Below, piece after piece: positions 1-10,975 of a stretch of DNA of 64,000 nt. Under the pieces are notes generated by a model. That model saw only the letters and a list, made by a program, of their open reading frames with translations, did no database searches and was not told the origin of the DNA. How positions within the stretch are numbered: position 1 is the stretch's first letter; each line of letters opens with the position of its first letter. Where the stretch lies: NCBI GenBank assembly GCA_963682055.1, contig OY821750.1:32538081-32602080 (forward strand). Direction: 5' to 3'. The translations under genes and the position numbers were made by a program. This stretch comes from Primula veris (Eukaryota > Streptophyta > Magnoliopsida > Ericales > Primulaceae).

Positions 1-1479
1 AAATCAGATGAACCTAAAATAATACATTTAATTAAATCAAATCTTTATTGGTTTTAATTCCTTTTGTGAATAATTTTGCCCCTTGCCACCACTGATAAAG
101 TTAGTTCAAGTTGAGGTTATTTCATCATATCTTGAAAATTTTAGAGATGATTGTACGTTTCGCTGTTTATATGAATCCACCATGCATTGCCAGCCAGGAG
201 CGGATCCAGAATTTTAGATTCGGAGCATAATTCTTTATAATAATAACGATAACTAGTGTCGAAAAATTTATAAGTTCATGTGAAGTTAGAATAATGTGTT
301 CTAATATTTGAATAAGTAAGTTCGGATAGACTCTTTAAAATCAATATATATGCATATAATATTTGTATATAAATTAGAAGAATCTATTTGTTTTGATTTA
401 AATTGAAAACAAAACTAATGTAATTCGTTTACATAGCTAGTTTTCCCAAAAAACAAACCAATTAATAATTCATTCGACGTTTGTTGTTTGCTTTGTCCAG
501 TTTGGTCGATTTGCTTACAAACAAAATAGACAGAACGAACATTAAATGTTATAAGAGTATAATAAAAACCGTCACGATATAATAGAAAGTAAAAAAAACA
601 AAGCAAACTATAAAATCTTATCAAACTCTAGAGCAGACAGATTAATTTGTATAGGAAAAACCTTCAATGTGTTCAAGTCATTTTATCAAATGAATAAACG
701 TTAATTATAAGCAGTTCAGTTCACGATTCTAGTACATCTAAGTTATATCCCATTTATGAGTATGTTCTGAGATACATCATCACATTCACTTTCAATAAAC
801 AAATTAATTTGTTTTGAAAAAACATTCAATGCCTTTGAGACTAAATAGATTTATTCACTTGTTTTTTGTTTATGATACTAGTATTGTTGTAAACTTGTAC
901 AAAAATTCTTGTTTAGAATACGAGTAATGTTGTAACCTTATAAAAAAGAAAATCATCTTACCAAATGAATAAAAGTTAATTAAAAGTATAGTATATGTAC
1001 CAAAAAAGAGAGATATTATGGATTAATATAAATTTTATGTGCATTATTATAATTACATTTGGTAAAAAAAATTTAGACGAATATGAAACCCCCTATGCCC
1101 CTACTTGCATCCGCATTGATAATCAGATAACAAGAATAAATGAATAATAGAGCCTTACCCTTCAAGAAAAGAATGATAGATCCCTCTTTTCGTTATTCAA
1201 TTAAACTCTTATACCTATATATGGTTACTAAAACAAAGTTTTATATAGTCTTAGATTCAGTGTTTATAATTAATTAGTTAGGCATTTTGCCAAATTCTAT
1301 TCATTTAGACTCTTAAATTTCTAACCTCGGCAAATCACTAATTTCCTAATTTTGAACTAATACTTGTCTCTCAAACTAACTTTGGTTTAAGCAATATCAG
1401 CCATGCAATTTTCTTAATATATAGTAGTACTGTATTAGTTATGCTATAGGATGGACGGTGAATTTGGTAGGCGGTTAGG
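1..1479. other. AT-rich intergenic DNA
   Basis: No coding region is supported here. The longest open frame (415-624 on the minus strand, 69 residues) is a low-complexity frame without a recognisable domain. Homopolymer-rich AT sequence dominates. I see no repeat boundary or RNA gene. Confidence 0.6.
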
Positions 1480-2092
1480 GTGCGTCTATTTTAACGTTTC
1501 CCTTCACTGAAAAAATATCGGGACGAACTGCTCCAGCCTTGAGCGATTTGCCTACGTGGCAGTCTCGTCACTTAAATTTATCAATTTAAAAATAAATAAA
1601 TTTTTACACGTGGGCAAACCGCTTTTACCTACAACGATTTGTCTCCGTGTCACCGCCATTTTAGAAGGGTTATGACTTATATGTGATCTTCTGTATTCTA
1701 AATACTCATTTCTCTATACTTAAAATTGCCTTTCAAAATATAAACTATAAACTATAAAGCCACCGTTTCTTTCCGATTGATCTCAGAGCAAATAATTAGA
1801 AAAAAAATGATGAAGGTGAATGTATTTATATCTACCACATATCCAAAAAAAATTAATAATATGTCATAAATTCATATGTAATTTTTTTATTTCCCTGCTT
1901 TGTTTCTTTTTACTATTATGTATATTTTGAATTGACACGTAAGTAAATCGTTGTAGGCAAAGCCGGTTTGTACACATGTAAAAAGATATTTATTTTTAAA
2001 TTGATAAATTTGAGTGACGAATCTGTTACGTAGGCAAATCGCTTCAGGCTGTAGCGGTTCATCCCTAAGTGAAACGTTTAAAATAGACGCAC
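1480..2092. mobile_element. Foldback/MITE with about 165-bp terminal inverted repeats
   Basis: The left arm (1480-1652) and right arm (1933-2092) are inverted copies. Both ends read GTGCGTCTATTTTAA towards the centre, and inner blocks such as CCTACAACGATTT and TCAATTTAAAAATAAAT match in inverse order at roughly 85 percent by eye. The 280-bp centre is AT-rich with no meaningful frame. No convincing target site duplication is visible next to the ends, so the superfamily is left open; long arms without coding sequence fit a foldback or Mutator-like MITE. Confidence 0.75.
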
Positions 2093-3504
2093 GATGATTA
2101 TCAAAAATAAATGTTTTCAAGTCCATAAAATATTGAGAGGTATTAATCTAATATATTTAAAAATTTGCATGTAAATTATATACATATGTGAGTTTCTTTA
2201 AAATATGGGGCGATATAACCCTTGCGGGTGCTTTCCTTTCCCCGTAAGCGTTAAGATGAGGAAGAACAACCGAACACAAAATGCTTCTTTCTATTCCCAC
2301 CAAGCGATACAACGATTGTCTAGTTGTACTGAATCCTTCCTTTGGTATGCTCAAATCACAAGAATGGTCTTTTGGAGTTTTTAGCTCAACCGAGTAGCGC
2401 CGTTCTTGAGAGTATGCAAATAGTGTGAGTGGACTGGTTCTCACATCAAAGGCAAATGATTTCCGGAAAGAAAATTAATTTATACTATGTTTTTCTAGGT
2501 TTATCGTACTCTAGGCAAACCACAAAACATTTTTTTTTTGGACCGGCGCTGCAACCAAGATTAAGGGGTCCTTAGACCGTAGCTTACAACTAAAAAACAA
2601 CCTTGGTCTCATCCATTACCATTAGTAGCGTGAGAACGAATCCCGGCTCAGAACCAAATAATCTAGTCATTCGTACGATTCAAATTAGTCCCTTTATTCT
2701 TTTCTATCTGGTAGCTTAGCTATAAGCAAATTAAGCTTTCTTTTACTTTATCTACCATTTATTTTTAATAATCGCAACGTCCTCGTTGTGAGTCGCTCTG
2801 TGAGGTGTCCAGTAGTTTCTCACTTGGTCGTCGTAAGTCCACTGGTTGCTCTAGCTTGATGAGTTAGATATAAGCTGAGCTCGAGTTTTGTTTGTTTGTG
2901 ACAAGATTCAATGTTTATATTCATCTCATGGTATAATTAACCAGCTTAATTTCCAAATGTCGAACATGTTAGGCTTTTTTTTGGTGTACATCAGAATAAC
3001 AAACATGTAGTAGTTAATAAGATTTTGAATAAAAAAAAAAACATGTTAGTTAATGTGCTTGCTTCCTCAGTTTCTCAATAAGTGTTTGCCCATATGATAG
3101 TGTCTGCTTTTAAACTTACATAGAAACAAAATTGAATGAAAAATGATAAAATAAAAAAAAAATACATAGACCTCGATATTTTATTACATAAATTTCAGTT
3201 ATAGTACTACTTAGAGTAAGAAGGTACTAAATTCCTTTTGAGGTTAATTTGTCTGCACCTATCAAAACTTAGAAATAGATACATCAATTATTTGAGTACT
3301 GAAAAAAAAAAACAATTAAAGTTGTCTACTTAGCTTTTATCAAAAGCCCTATCAGAAAAAGTAGTCGGACTTTTTTTGAACGTGACAAAAGTTTTCACAT
3401 GAATGATTCTCTCATAACGCTTTCAATAATTAACGGCTTGGATTTTTATCAAACATAAATACAACATATTAGTAAAATTTAGCAGTAATTATATATGCGT
3501 CTCG
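2093..3504. other. Intergenic stretch downstream of the CONSTANS-like gene
   Basis: The region is AT-rich with poly-A tracts. A block at 2200-2450 is less AT-rich and has a 95-residue minus-strand open frame (2157-2444). It has no known motif and could be a fragment of an old transposon. The last few hundred bases should contain the 3' untranslated region of the gene ending at 3505. Confidence 0.5.
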
Positions 3505-4920
3505 TCAGAAGGACGGGACAATACCATATTCAGCTGATTCGGTCATAAAGGCCGATGGATTTAAGAACATCTGGTTCAATAAATCAGGTTCAGTCTCCGT
3601 TCGTTTTGCAAATCGTCCCTTGATTCTGGGTCGAGTTTCGGCGTAAGCCTTCCTTGAGGCGTAACGAATAGTCTTTTCAAATTTCCGATTCTTTCGTTTC
3701 TCTCTATATCGCATGACTCTGGCTTCCCGGTCTGAACCTTGAGATGGAATTATAGTGGTTGAACCGGTAAAGTCAATATTCGTAGCGCCTGGTCGGATAT
3801 ACGGGTTAGAAATGTCTGACACGGGACTCCCGTCTGGAACCACTCCGACATCCATGGACGATGAAGAAATCTGTAATTAGAATAACCTTTTGTTAAGCTT
3901 TGTACTTCATTTTCAAAAAAACTTAAATATAGTAGTATTAACTAAAAAAATTTGTAACAAAAGTACCATAATAATGAAATAGTAGTAACTTTTATTAGAA
4001 CTAAATTTAGGGTTCTTTAGCTTCAACCTTTAAGCATATAAGATGGAACTTTAGAAAGGATACCAAAAGAAAAGTCTAAATTGAATACAGGCGATAAAAA
4101 ACTTTTGACCTAAAGAATGGGCACCAAACAGGTCCACTGTATAATAAATTAATGAAAATTTTAACATTAAGTGACATGTAAGTAACGGAATTTTATTACA
4201 ATTACTTACACTTTCACTAATATTTTGAGGCACGAAGCTATGATTATGCTTAACCGAGTTGAACTTCGAGTTGGTAAAATCGATCTCCACGTGCTTATTC
4301 GATAACTGGCTCATAATCTCTTGAGCCGTCGCCTCCTCATACCTCTTCATACTCTGGACCGGTACGACGCTGTCTGCACCGGTCCCATTAAAATCAAGAA
4401 ACTGGTCAAACGCTAAGTCGTCGCCACACTTTCCATGCGGCAAGTCCGGTTCGATCTTCGTACCAACGCTCGAGAACAACCAATCCGACTGAGGAGCGAC
4501 ATCATGCGAACAAAAAGTGACGTCGTCTCCGAAGGGGAGGGCGGCGGGGGTGGAGGTGGTGATGGTGGTGAAGGGCACTACGGGGACCCGTTCATGGCGG
4601 CGAGACAGAGGGTTCGCAGAGTGGATATCGCGGTCGCATGCTGCGCAGAGCGCAGCTGCGTCCGCCTTGCATGTCACTATAGCCGGTGCCTGCTCACACA
4701 CCTCACACAGCCACACCCTCTCATGGGGTGGCGCGTGGGGCGCGTGGAGTGGCGCGTGGGGCGCGTGGGGAGGCGCGTGGATGTTAGTGTCACATGATAT
4801 ACATAAGTATAGAGAGTGTGTTGGGCAATATAGTACAGAAGAGGTGGATTTACAAGTGTCACATAGTCTAGCCCACACGCCAGGGATAAATTTGCTTATT
4901 CCCAAACTAATTTCTTCCAT
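3505..4920 (-). CDS. CONSTANS-like zinc finger protein (two B-boxes plus CCT domain)
   Basis: Likely nuclear transcription factor of the CONSTANS-like family, which acts in photoperiod, light and development. Two exons: 4210-4920 (237 codons from ATG at 4920-4918) and 3505-3870, joined in phase 0 by GTAAGT at 4209 and TTACAG before 3870, giving 358 residues. B-box 1 spans residues 20-66 (Cys20, 23, 32, 40, 43) and B-box 2 spans 72-115 (CEVCEQAP... CAACDRDIH). The exon junction precedes the family phrase [11 protein letters not shown], and the CCT domain is at residues 285-327 ([20 protein letters not shown]...). The C-terminus YGIVPSF is typical. Oddities: B-box 1 has His35 where Asp is usual, and a His-Ala-Pro repeat at residues 48-66 replaces the usual tail. 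Two B-boxes place it in group I (CO/COL1-5); I cannot assign an orthologue. Confidence 0.95.
4731..4779. repeat. GGCGCGTGG-type tandem repeat inside B-box 1
   Basis: Short GC-rich units (GGCGCGTGG and close variants) repeat about five times within an otherwise AT-rich region. On the coding strand they encode the [19 protein letters not shown] stretch of the CONSTANS-like protein. Confidence 0.85.
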
Positions 4921-5297
4921 ATTTTTATTAAAAAAAATTGGCTATTTTTTTTTTATTGATATTCTCACTCTAAAAAGTTTTGGCAAAATGGAAATTTAAG
5001 GATATGATATGAGATGTGTGTCTTCTTATTGAGAAATTATAGGGTTAATTGCAAAAATAGTCACGTGGTATGAGAAAAGGTTTTATTTGGTTTCATGAGA
5101 CAATATCAACATCATAAGACTTGATTCTTGAGAAGATTGACATCTTGGTCCATTTCATATGAAGAATTTTGAGTATTGAGGGTTTATTTGCATAGAATAT
5201 ACAAGGCATCCATGTAAATGTATAGTAAAAATTATGAAAAGTATCATTGGGCATACTTTTATAAAAAATATAGAAATTAATATCTTGTGTATGTGTT
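4921..5297. other. Probable promoter and 5' flank of the CONSTANS-like gene
   Basis: This is AT-rich sequence upstream of the minus-strand ATG. I could not single out a reliable TATA box or regulatory element. Nothing else is recognised. Confidence 0.4.
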
Positions 5298-5305
5298 TGT
5301 ATCAG

Positions 5306-5942
5306 TAGCGGTGTCATCGGTTCGGTACCGAATTTTTTGACTAAATACCGATACCAAACTAGTTTGGTTTGAGAATTTTTATACCATTACCGAACCAAAA
5401 ATATCGGTATACCGAACTTTCGGTATACCAAACTATTCGGTTGGTTCGGTTCGTTTTTATACCAAACTTTAGAGTTTACAAGTGATGATAGAAAAATTGT
5501 ACGTGTTGATGGAAAAACATAATATAAAATTTTAAAAATAGTAGATTAAAAATATATATTTATTTATATTATTGTTACATTTCTTGTTTTTTTGCATAAA
5601 ATAGTAAAGACTATTAGAACTTTCTATTAAATGTTATAAATAAAATAAAATGTTATAAATATTCACTCGAAAAAGTAATATAAGTATATTATAACAATGT
5701 TAATAATTAATTGTATATAAGTATTTTAGTTTATTTGTCTATATAGTATATTTTAATATTTCGGTTTGAATCGGTACCATACCGAACTCACCAAACGAAT
5801 ACCAAAACCGAACCGACTTTCAAAGAACGGTTCGGTTGTACCGTACCGTAATGTCGGTATACCAAACTTTTAGTACCGACTTGATTGATTCGGCTCAAAA
5901 AGCGGTCGTTTGATACAAGTCGGTACAAAAAGGTCACCCCTA
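5306..5942. mobile_element. hAT-type MITE rich in GGTTCGGT motifs
   Basis: The ends read TAGCGGTGTCA at the left and GGTCACCCCTA at the right, an imperfect inverted repeat. The flanks TGTATCAG (5298-5305) and TGTATTAG (5943-5950) form an 8-bp target duplication with one mismatch, as expected for hAT elements. Subterminal parts contain many CGGTTCGGT/ACCGAACC motifs in both orientations. There is no transposase, so it is non-autonomous. Confidence 0.7.
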
Positions 5943-5950
5943 TGTATTAG

Positions 5951-8900
5951 TGTACACATTTTTTTCGGTAATTAAGTGTATTATAAAATAAAGTGCGATC
6001 TAACTCAGACATACAACTATACAACGAAGATCATAAAAACAATCTAAAGCAATAAGTCTGTTCGGACAAACAAAACAAACCAAGGGCTTGACCTATTAAC
6101 CAGGTCATAGCAAATAAAATGTTAAACATGCATCATCTACCAATATTAGACAATAGGCCGAAAATAGATATGCAAGCTCACTAATCAAAGTAGACCCGCA
6201 CCATACTCAAATAAAAAACCAAATGAACTAATTTATATCTTGTTTAAACTAAACTCGTCAAGAAAGAGAAACATCAGCTCAAGCTCTCCAAATCAAAAAC
6301 CGTAAAACATGATATCTCGCAGTATTGGGAGGAAGACCAACCCTCAAACTCATGAAAATCGATGCCTCAACCTCTGTAGCATACCCGTAATCAGTCACAA
6401 CCATTTCTATTCGAAATTTCCATCATAACAGAACTGTGTCCACACTAATCAGAGCCTACCAAACAACTCAAGCTCTCTAACTGGGAACCATCCTACAAGA
6501 AATATGGCCAAACAGTGAAGTGATTACTTGTCTAACAAACAGCCATATGAAAATCCATAACTCAACCTTTGTAGCATAACTGAAAGGTAGTCAGATAGTA
6601 CATCGTATCTAACCAAAATCTATCATAATAAAACCCTATCCATGCTAAACCGAGCTTACGTAGCCTCAACTCTCTAAACTAGTCGCCACCCAACATAACA
6701 TATGTCAAACATAGATCAGATTTATTTTTATTAACTAAAAGGCTCGTGAATAAACAGGCATCGACCTCTATAACATAACTCATAGTCTCTCACACTATTC
6801 ATCATATCTAACAAAATCCAACAGGTAGAACTAATAATCGCTAATCCGAGCCTATGGATAATGACTAGGTCTCCCATATATAGTAGATCGTATGAACGTT
6901 CATAACTAAAAGTGATCACTATATAAGTTCCAACCCATCTACTAAAGAGGCTAAAACTATCCGGACAATACTCAAACGTGCAAACGAGTGTATACCCATT
7001 GAACATGGAGAATAAATGAGTAAATAGGACTTATGTGTATATTTTATTCGGTTATTAATAATAGTTCAATTTGATTATTTTATCGTACTCCGTGGATCGT
7101 ACAACGATCGAATGCTAAGATAGGTGGGTGGGAGAACAATAATTTTTAACTATACACTAACTAATTTTCACAGGAGATGAGAAAAGTCTAAGAAGACTTT
7201 CATTATGAGACAAAGTATTATAAATTCCCGTTTCAAAATTTTAGCGTTATTTTTTAACACTTTGTGACTATTAGTGTTTCAATTTGAAACTACAATTTTT
7301 TTTCCCCAAAATTATGGGGATCAATTTTGTAGTTCAGCATTAAGCTTAGGTTAATAGCAATTGAGGTGTACGTGGAGGAAGATGAGCCATAGAAATATAA
7401 TGTTAAATATTATTAAATTAGATACACTAAAAAAAAAATACTCAAATAACGATGAGATTATTGACGGTATTTTTTGTTACGAGCTTATTAGCGATGGTTT
7501 TTGTGACGGTTTTGTGGCAGTTTAGTTAATTTGTGACAGATTTGTGAAATCTTTTTAAATTAGTGACAGGCTTGTGACAAATTTTCACTTTTATTAAATC
7601 GAGAATTATTTTGTCGTGATAACCTAGTGTCCCACTGTTCAGTAATGGTCAAATGTCAGTGCCGACGTGGGGGCCCACGTGGCAGTATATGACAGGGTGG
7701 ATTCGTCAAAAAAAATTGACTATTTAATTTTAAAAATATGATTTAGAAATAAATTATTTAGATACAATAAAAAAAATCTCTAAATAATACTTTTTAGGTT
7801 ATTTATGAACCAGTTTTTTAAAAATTCTGTTGAAAAACAATCTTATAGACTAACATAAGTAGACAATTTAAAATTTTATCCGATTTTATTTTGACAAAAA
7901 ATTTAGTTGTACTTTTATGCCGATATGTCAAAGTATTTGACTATATTATTTTTTGATAAATTTTGGTCTCCATCTTTGTATTGGAGACAAAAGAAAATTA
8001 TATTTGTCTTTTAAAAATTATATTTAAAGACAAATTTCATTGTTTGTCCGAAATAATTTATATCTAAATCATAATTCTTTTGTGATGCTTGTATATCTGT
8101 AATAATCTTATAAGTGTTAAAGATACTGTAATCCAATATACTTATAGGCACTTAAAACATTAAAATTGACTTCGTTCGTCTTAATTACCCTGATACTAAT
8201 TACATATTAAAATATTAACGACCAAACTCAAAATACAGTCATCTTAGCTAAAGTACTCGCAACTATATATATACATTGCCGAAATAAAAATAATTTATTT
8301 TTAGAGAAGATAATCATATAATCAATATAAAATTGAGTATGAGATTATTTTTCAAATTTGTTGGTCGGCCATAATTTGTTAGTCGGTATATAATATAAGT
8401 ATTGAGTATTTTTTGATCTGAAAATGCAGGTTTAAAAAGTGGATAGTCATAGTGTGACTTGTGAGCTATCCAAATACTGTTGATTGTTAAAGTGTCACGA
8501 GATTTATTTAGAAAAAGTATAGCTTTTATATAAGCTTTAATAAGATTAAACAAAATCCAAGTCATTTTCAAATTTTGAGTAGGCATGCGCTCAAATAATT
8601 ATTGACTTTTGAGCAATAACATATTAACATGTGTTCAATTATTGATTTGCATGTGTAAACTGTAGTTTATAATAATATATCTTGCATGTTTTTTAATTAG
8701 ATTTTGTATAACAATATCCTTACCACATTATACTACTGGTCTACCACCCAATAATGCATTTTCTCATAAGATTACTTTCTATTAATTTACTCCAAAACAA
8801 GGTTTGAAACAACATGCATGTCAAGCAAAAGCTTTTTGTTTAGCAAACACCTTGCTACTATAAATAAAGAAATGAAACGAGTTTCTCTAAAGGAAAAAAA

Positions 8901-9192
8901 ATGAGTTTGACGACTTGCCTACTTCTTAGACAATTAAAAGCTTGTGATATGTTTCTTGTATTTTGTGACAAATGAAATGTATCAGTATTCAGTACAAAGT
9001 TTGATAGATTTTTTATAGACAAAACATGTTTGATGGATTGTTAGCTAAATGGTAGTAGTCTATGCTAACCAATGTACTTAATTAGTCCGTTTTCACACTC
9101 ATATATATACAACCTGATCCACTGTGCATGTTAGGTATACCTCAATTATTTACATATTTTTGCGTTAATTACTTTATAACAATAGTTTTAAG
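5951..9192. other. Intergenic DNA with a degenerate tandem repeat
   Basis: No gene is supported. The segment 6240-6990 contains a diverged tandem repeat (separate entry). The rest is AT-rich with scattered short open frames (for example 8314-8586, minus) that have no domain features. Confidence 0.5.
6240..6990. repeat. Degenerate tandem repeat, period about 195 bp
   Basis: Related phrases recur at about 6365 (GATGCCTCAACCTCTGTAGC), 6555 (TAACTCAACCTTTGTAGCAT) and 6757 (GCATCGACCTCTATAACAT). Other shared words lie between them, such as CTCAA(G/C)TCTCTAAACT and ATCATAATAAAAC/ATCATAACAGAAC. The units are strongly diverged and have no coding potential that I trust. Confidence 0.55.
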
Positions 9193-9197
9193 ATAAT

Positions 9198-9765
9198 TGA
9201 TAAAGCCATAACTTTGATCGGTCGCGTTAGGCTTTTCAACAATGATATAATGATAAATCAACCGTGAATAAATGATACTTCCTGATCTTTATTATTGCTC
9301 GGATTATTGTCCTTGTTCGGACTATTACATTCGCCCGGATTAGTATTTCGGTTTTACAATTATGCTCGATATAACTATTTAATCTCTCGTCTTGATCTTT
9401 CTCCTCTTTTATTCGGTGCTCGGCTGTCTTTTCTCGGTTTATTTCTCGAAGTGATATGCTTTGGTTAGTTTCTCTCTTTTCTTAACTTCTCTCTATATTT
9501 TTTGGATAGATTTTCTGGTCCTTTTCTAGGAGGGGTAGTTGGCTATTTATAGGCAAATGCGCCTTCTAGGATATTGACAAATGTCTTCATCCCAGGGATT
9601 TTTCAGACAAGGGTCCCCCTTTGATTGGGCTTGAGCTTTGGGTAGTAGCACCCCAATTCCTATAAAAAGTATGAGATGACCCATTTAAGCGTTGGATACC
9701 CATTTATAGAGTGGGTTGATTATTACCCGAATAAAATATTCGGGTCTGATTTTTATGTTCTATCA
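9198..9765 (-). repeat. 3' LTR of the gypsy element
   Basis: 568 bp, TGATAAAGCC...TTCTATCA as read on plus, matching the other LTR except for about three substitutions. The sense (minus) strand carries TATAAATA at 9544-9551. The plus strand carries a separate TATAAAAA at 9661-9668, pointing towards the antisense gene array. Confidence 0.93.
9661..9668 (+). promoter_or_regulatory. Plus-strand TATA box in the LTR
   Basis: CCTATAAAAAGT on the strand opposite to gag-pol. It points from the 3' LTR into the antisense array. A duplicate lies in the other LTR at 25784-25791, pointing out into flanking DNA. Promoter activity is inferred only from the motif. Confidence 0.35.
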
Positions 9766-9950
9766 AGTGCTCCCTGACTTCCTCGGCGTGGTTTCCATGT
9801 CGGGGGAGTCATGTTCGGTTTGCCGAGAACGTTGCTTCGGTCTTGTTTTTCCCAATGCTTCATCGAGAAACGCAATAGACTCGTGACGGTTCCCAGGGGG
9901 GGGCACATTTAATGTTTCCTATCCTAATATCTTTCTTCGAGGAAAACTCC

Positions 9951-9957
9951 TATAAAG
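9951..9957 (+). promoter_or_regulatory. TATA box of antisense unit 1
   Basis: CTCCTATAAAGGGGG lies 61 bp before the ATG at 10012. The following CTCCC is shared in style with unit 2, whose TATAAAAGGGGACTGTCCC sits 58 bp before its ATG. Confidence 0.6.
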
Positions 9958-10011
9958 GGGGTGTGCTCCCTCCATAATTAGGCATTTTACTATTAATTTG
10001 CCCGTGACATA

Positions 10012-10332
10012 ATGGCTTCTTCAGGTTCTACTGGTGAGAGCTCCTTTAATTATATTTCATATTTAGAAACGGAAATCAAGAAATCTCGTACCGCGAATAA
10101 GAAACTCTTGGCCAAGGTTTCAGACTACAAGAAAAGGTTGTCTGTCATGGATTCTGATCATCATGTGACGATGGCCGATCGGGATTGGGCCTATGAGCAT
10201 ATAAAGAAGCTCGAGGCTAATCTGGCTAAGCAGAAGGCTGCAAAAAGGGCCTATAAGCTTGCCTTCAAGGAGTTGCATGCTCGGTCCAAACCGAGTTCGG
10301 ATGACGATGAAGAAGGCTCTTCCTCGAAATAA
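10012..10332 (+). CDS. Antisense unit 1: small coiled-coil protein (106 aa)
   Basis: Function unknown. A 106-residue, charged, Lys/Glu-rich protein with heptad-like spacing, starting MASSGSTGESS and ending in an acidic DDDEEGSSSK tail. Residues about 78-97 (AAKRAYKLAFKELHARSK) closely match the C-terminus of the next unit (ASKRAYKLALKEVYARSK). The start is chosen because it directly follows a TATA box at 9951 and begins MAS, as in unit 2. It lies antisense to gag-pol between the 3' LTR and pol, with an AATAAA signal 80 bp after the stop. Codon use looks regular and there is no internal stop, suggesting selection for coding. It could be an accessory protein of the element; no enzymatic motif is seen. 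Confidence 0.65.
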   Translation: MASSGSTGESSFNYISYLETEIKKSRTANKKLLAKVSDYKKRLSVMDSDHHVTMADRDWAYEHIKKLEANLAKQKAAKRAYKLAFKELHARSKPSSDDDEEGSSSK

Positions 10333-10412
10333 TTAGTCTTTTGTAATTTCTGTAGTAATTTCTCTTGAATGGGGAGTCTTCTCCTCAGTTGTAATCGAAG
10401 TTTTTGGAATTA

Positions 10413-10418
10413 ATAAAA
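10413..10418 (+). terminator. Polyadenylation-type signal after unit 1
   Basis: AATAAA in TTAATAAAATATTTTCC, about 80 bp after the unit 1 stop codon. It is followed by T- and TG-rich sequence. Confidence 0.45.
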
Positions 10419-10578
10419 TATTTTCCTTTCCTTGTTCTTGTCTGTTTATCTTCTTGATGTCTTTTTGGATGACTTTAATTGGATTTGGAACTGTGGTTAA
10501 TTCGCCTTTAATACTCTTGGGAAGTTCAAGAGGTTGTATTTACTCGAGATGACCTTTGACCTACTCCTTGTTTCTTCT

Positions 10579-10586
10579 TATAAAAG
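10579..10586 (+). promoter_or_regulatory. TATA box of antisense unit 2
   Basis: CTTATAAAAGGGGACTGTCC, 58 bp before the ATG at 10637. Its spacing and G-rich downstream flank mirror unit 1, so the promoter appears duplicated along with the gene. Confidence 0.6.
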
Positions 10587-10636
10587 GGGACTGTCCCAGT
10601 ATTTTTTATGCAGTTCATTCTTTATTTAACGAACAA

Positions 10637-10975
10637 ATGGCTTCTCCTCTCGAAAAGTATGGTGACAACCTTCCTGAATACGTTGCCCGTCTGGAAGAGG
10701 AAGTTCAGAAGGTGCGTTATCTCGAGAAGAGGGTTGTCCGGCTGTCGGTGGAAGCTCGTCGGGCCGCCGAACTAGACGAGCGATTGGATGCCCTAGAGAA
10801 GGAGCACCAGAGGTCTTTGCTCGACAGTATTCGTGCTCGTGCCCGGATCAAAGAGCTCGAGGCCTCCAGAGATAGGCAGCTTGCTTCCAAGAGGGCTTAC
10901 AAATTGGCCCTTAAGGAAGTGTATGCTCGGTCGAAAAGGAAGCCGACTGACGAAGCGGGCCCTTCTATGAAATGA
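10637..10975 (+). CDS. Antisense unit 2: coiled-coil protein, paralogue of unit 1 (112 aa)
   Basis: Function unknown. It starts MASPLEKYGDNLPEY. An ATG-less upstream extension of the same frame (to 10556) is rejected because it overlaps the TATA box. Residues about 15-90 are a strong predicted coiled coil (LEEEVQKVRYLEKRVVRL and similar heptads). The C-terminus ASKRAYKLALKEVYARSK matches unit 1, showing tandem duplication. AATAAA follows at 11037-11042. The protein is about 30 percent charged with no hydrophobic segment, so likely soluble. Like its neighbours it lies antisense to the retrotransposon genes. It may oligomerise with the other coiled-coil products of the array, which is inference. 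Confidence 0.65.
   Translation: MASPLEKYGDNLPEYVARLEEEVQKVRYLEKRVVRLSVEARRAAELDERLDALEKEHQRSLLDSIRARARIKELEASRDRQLASKRAYKLALKEVYARSKRKPTDEAGPSMK

Noticed and set aside
2157..2444. 95-residue minus-strand frame with KAPARVISPHILKK
   Set aside because: No domain recognised and no repeat copy in the window to support coding; mentioned only as a possible transposon fragment.
4435..4999. Plus-strand open frames of 120 and 160 residues opposite the CONSTANS-like exon 1
   Set aside because: They are shadows of the GC-rich coding exon; the minus-strand frame has B-boxes and a phase-matched second exon.
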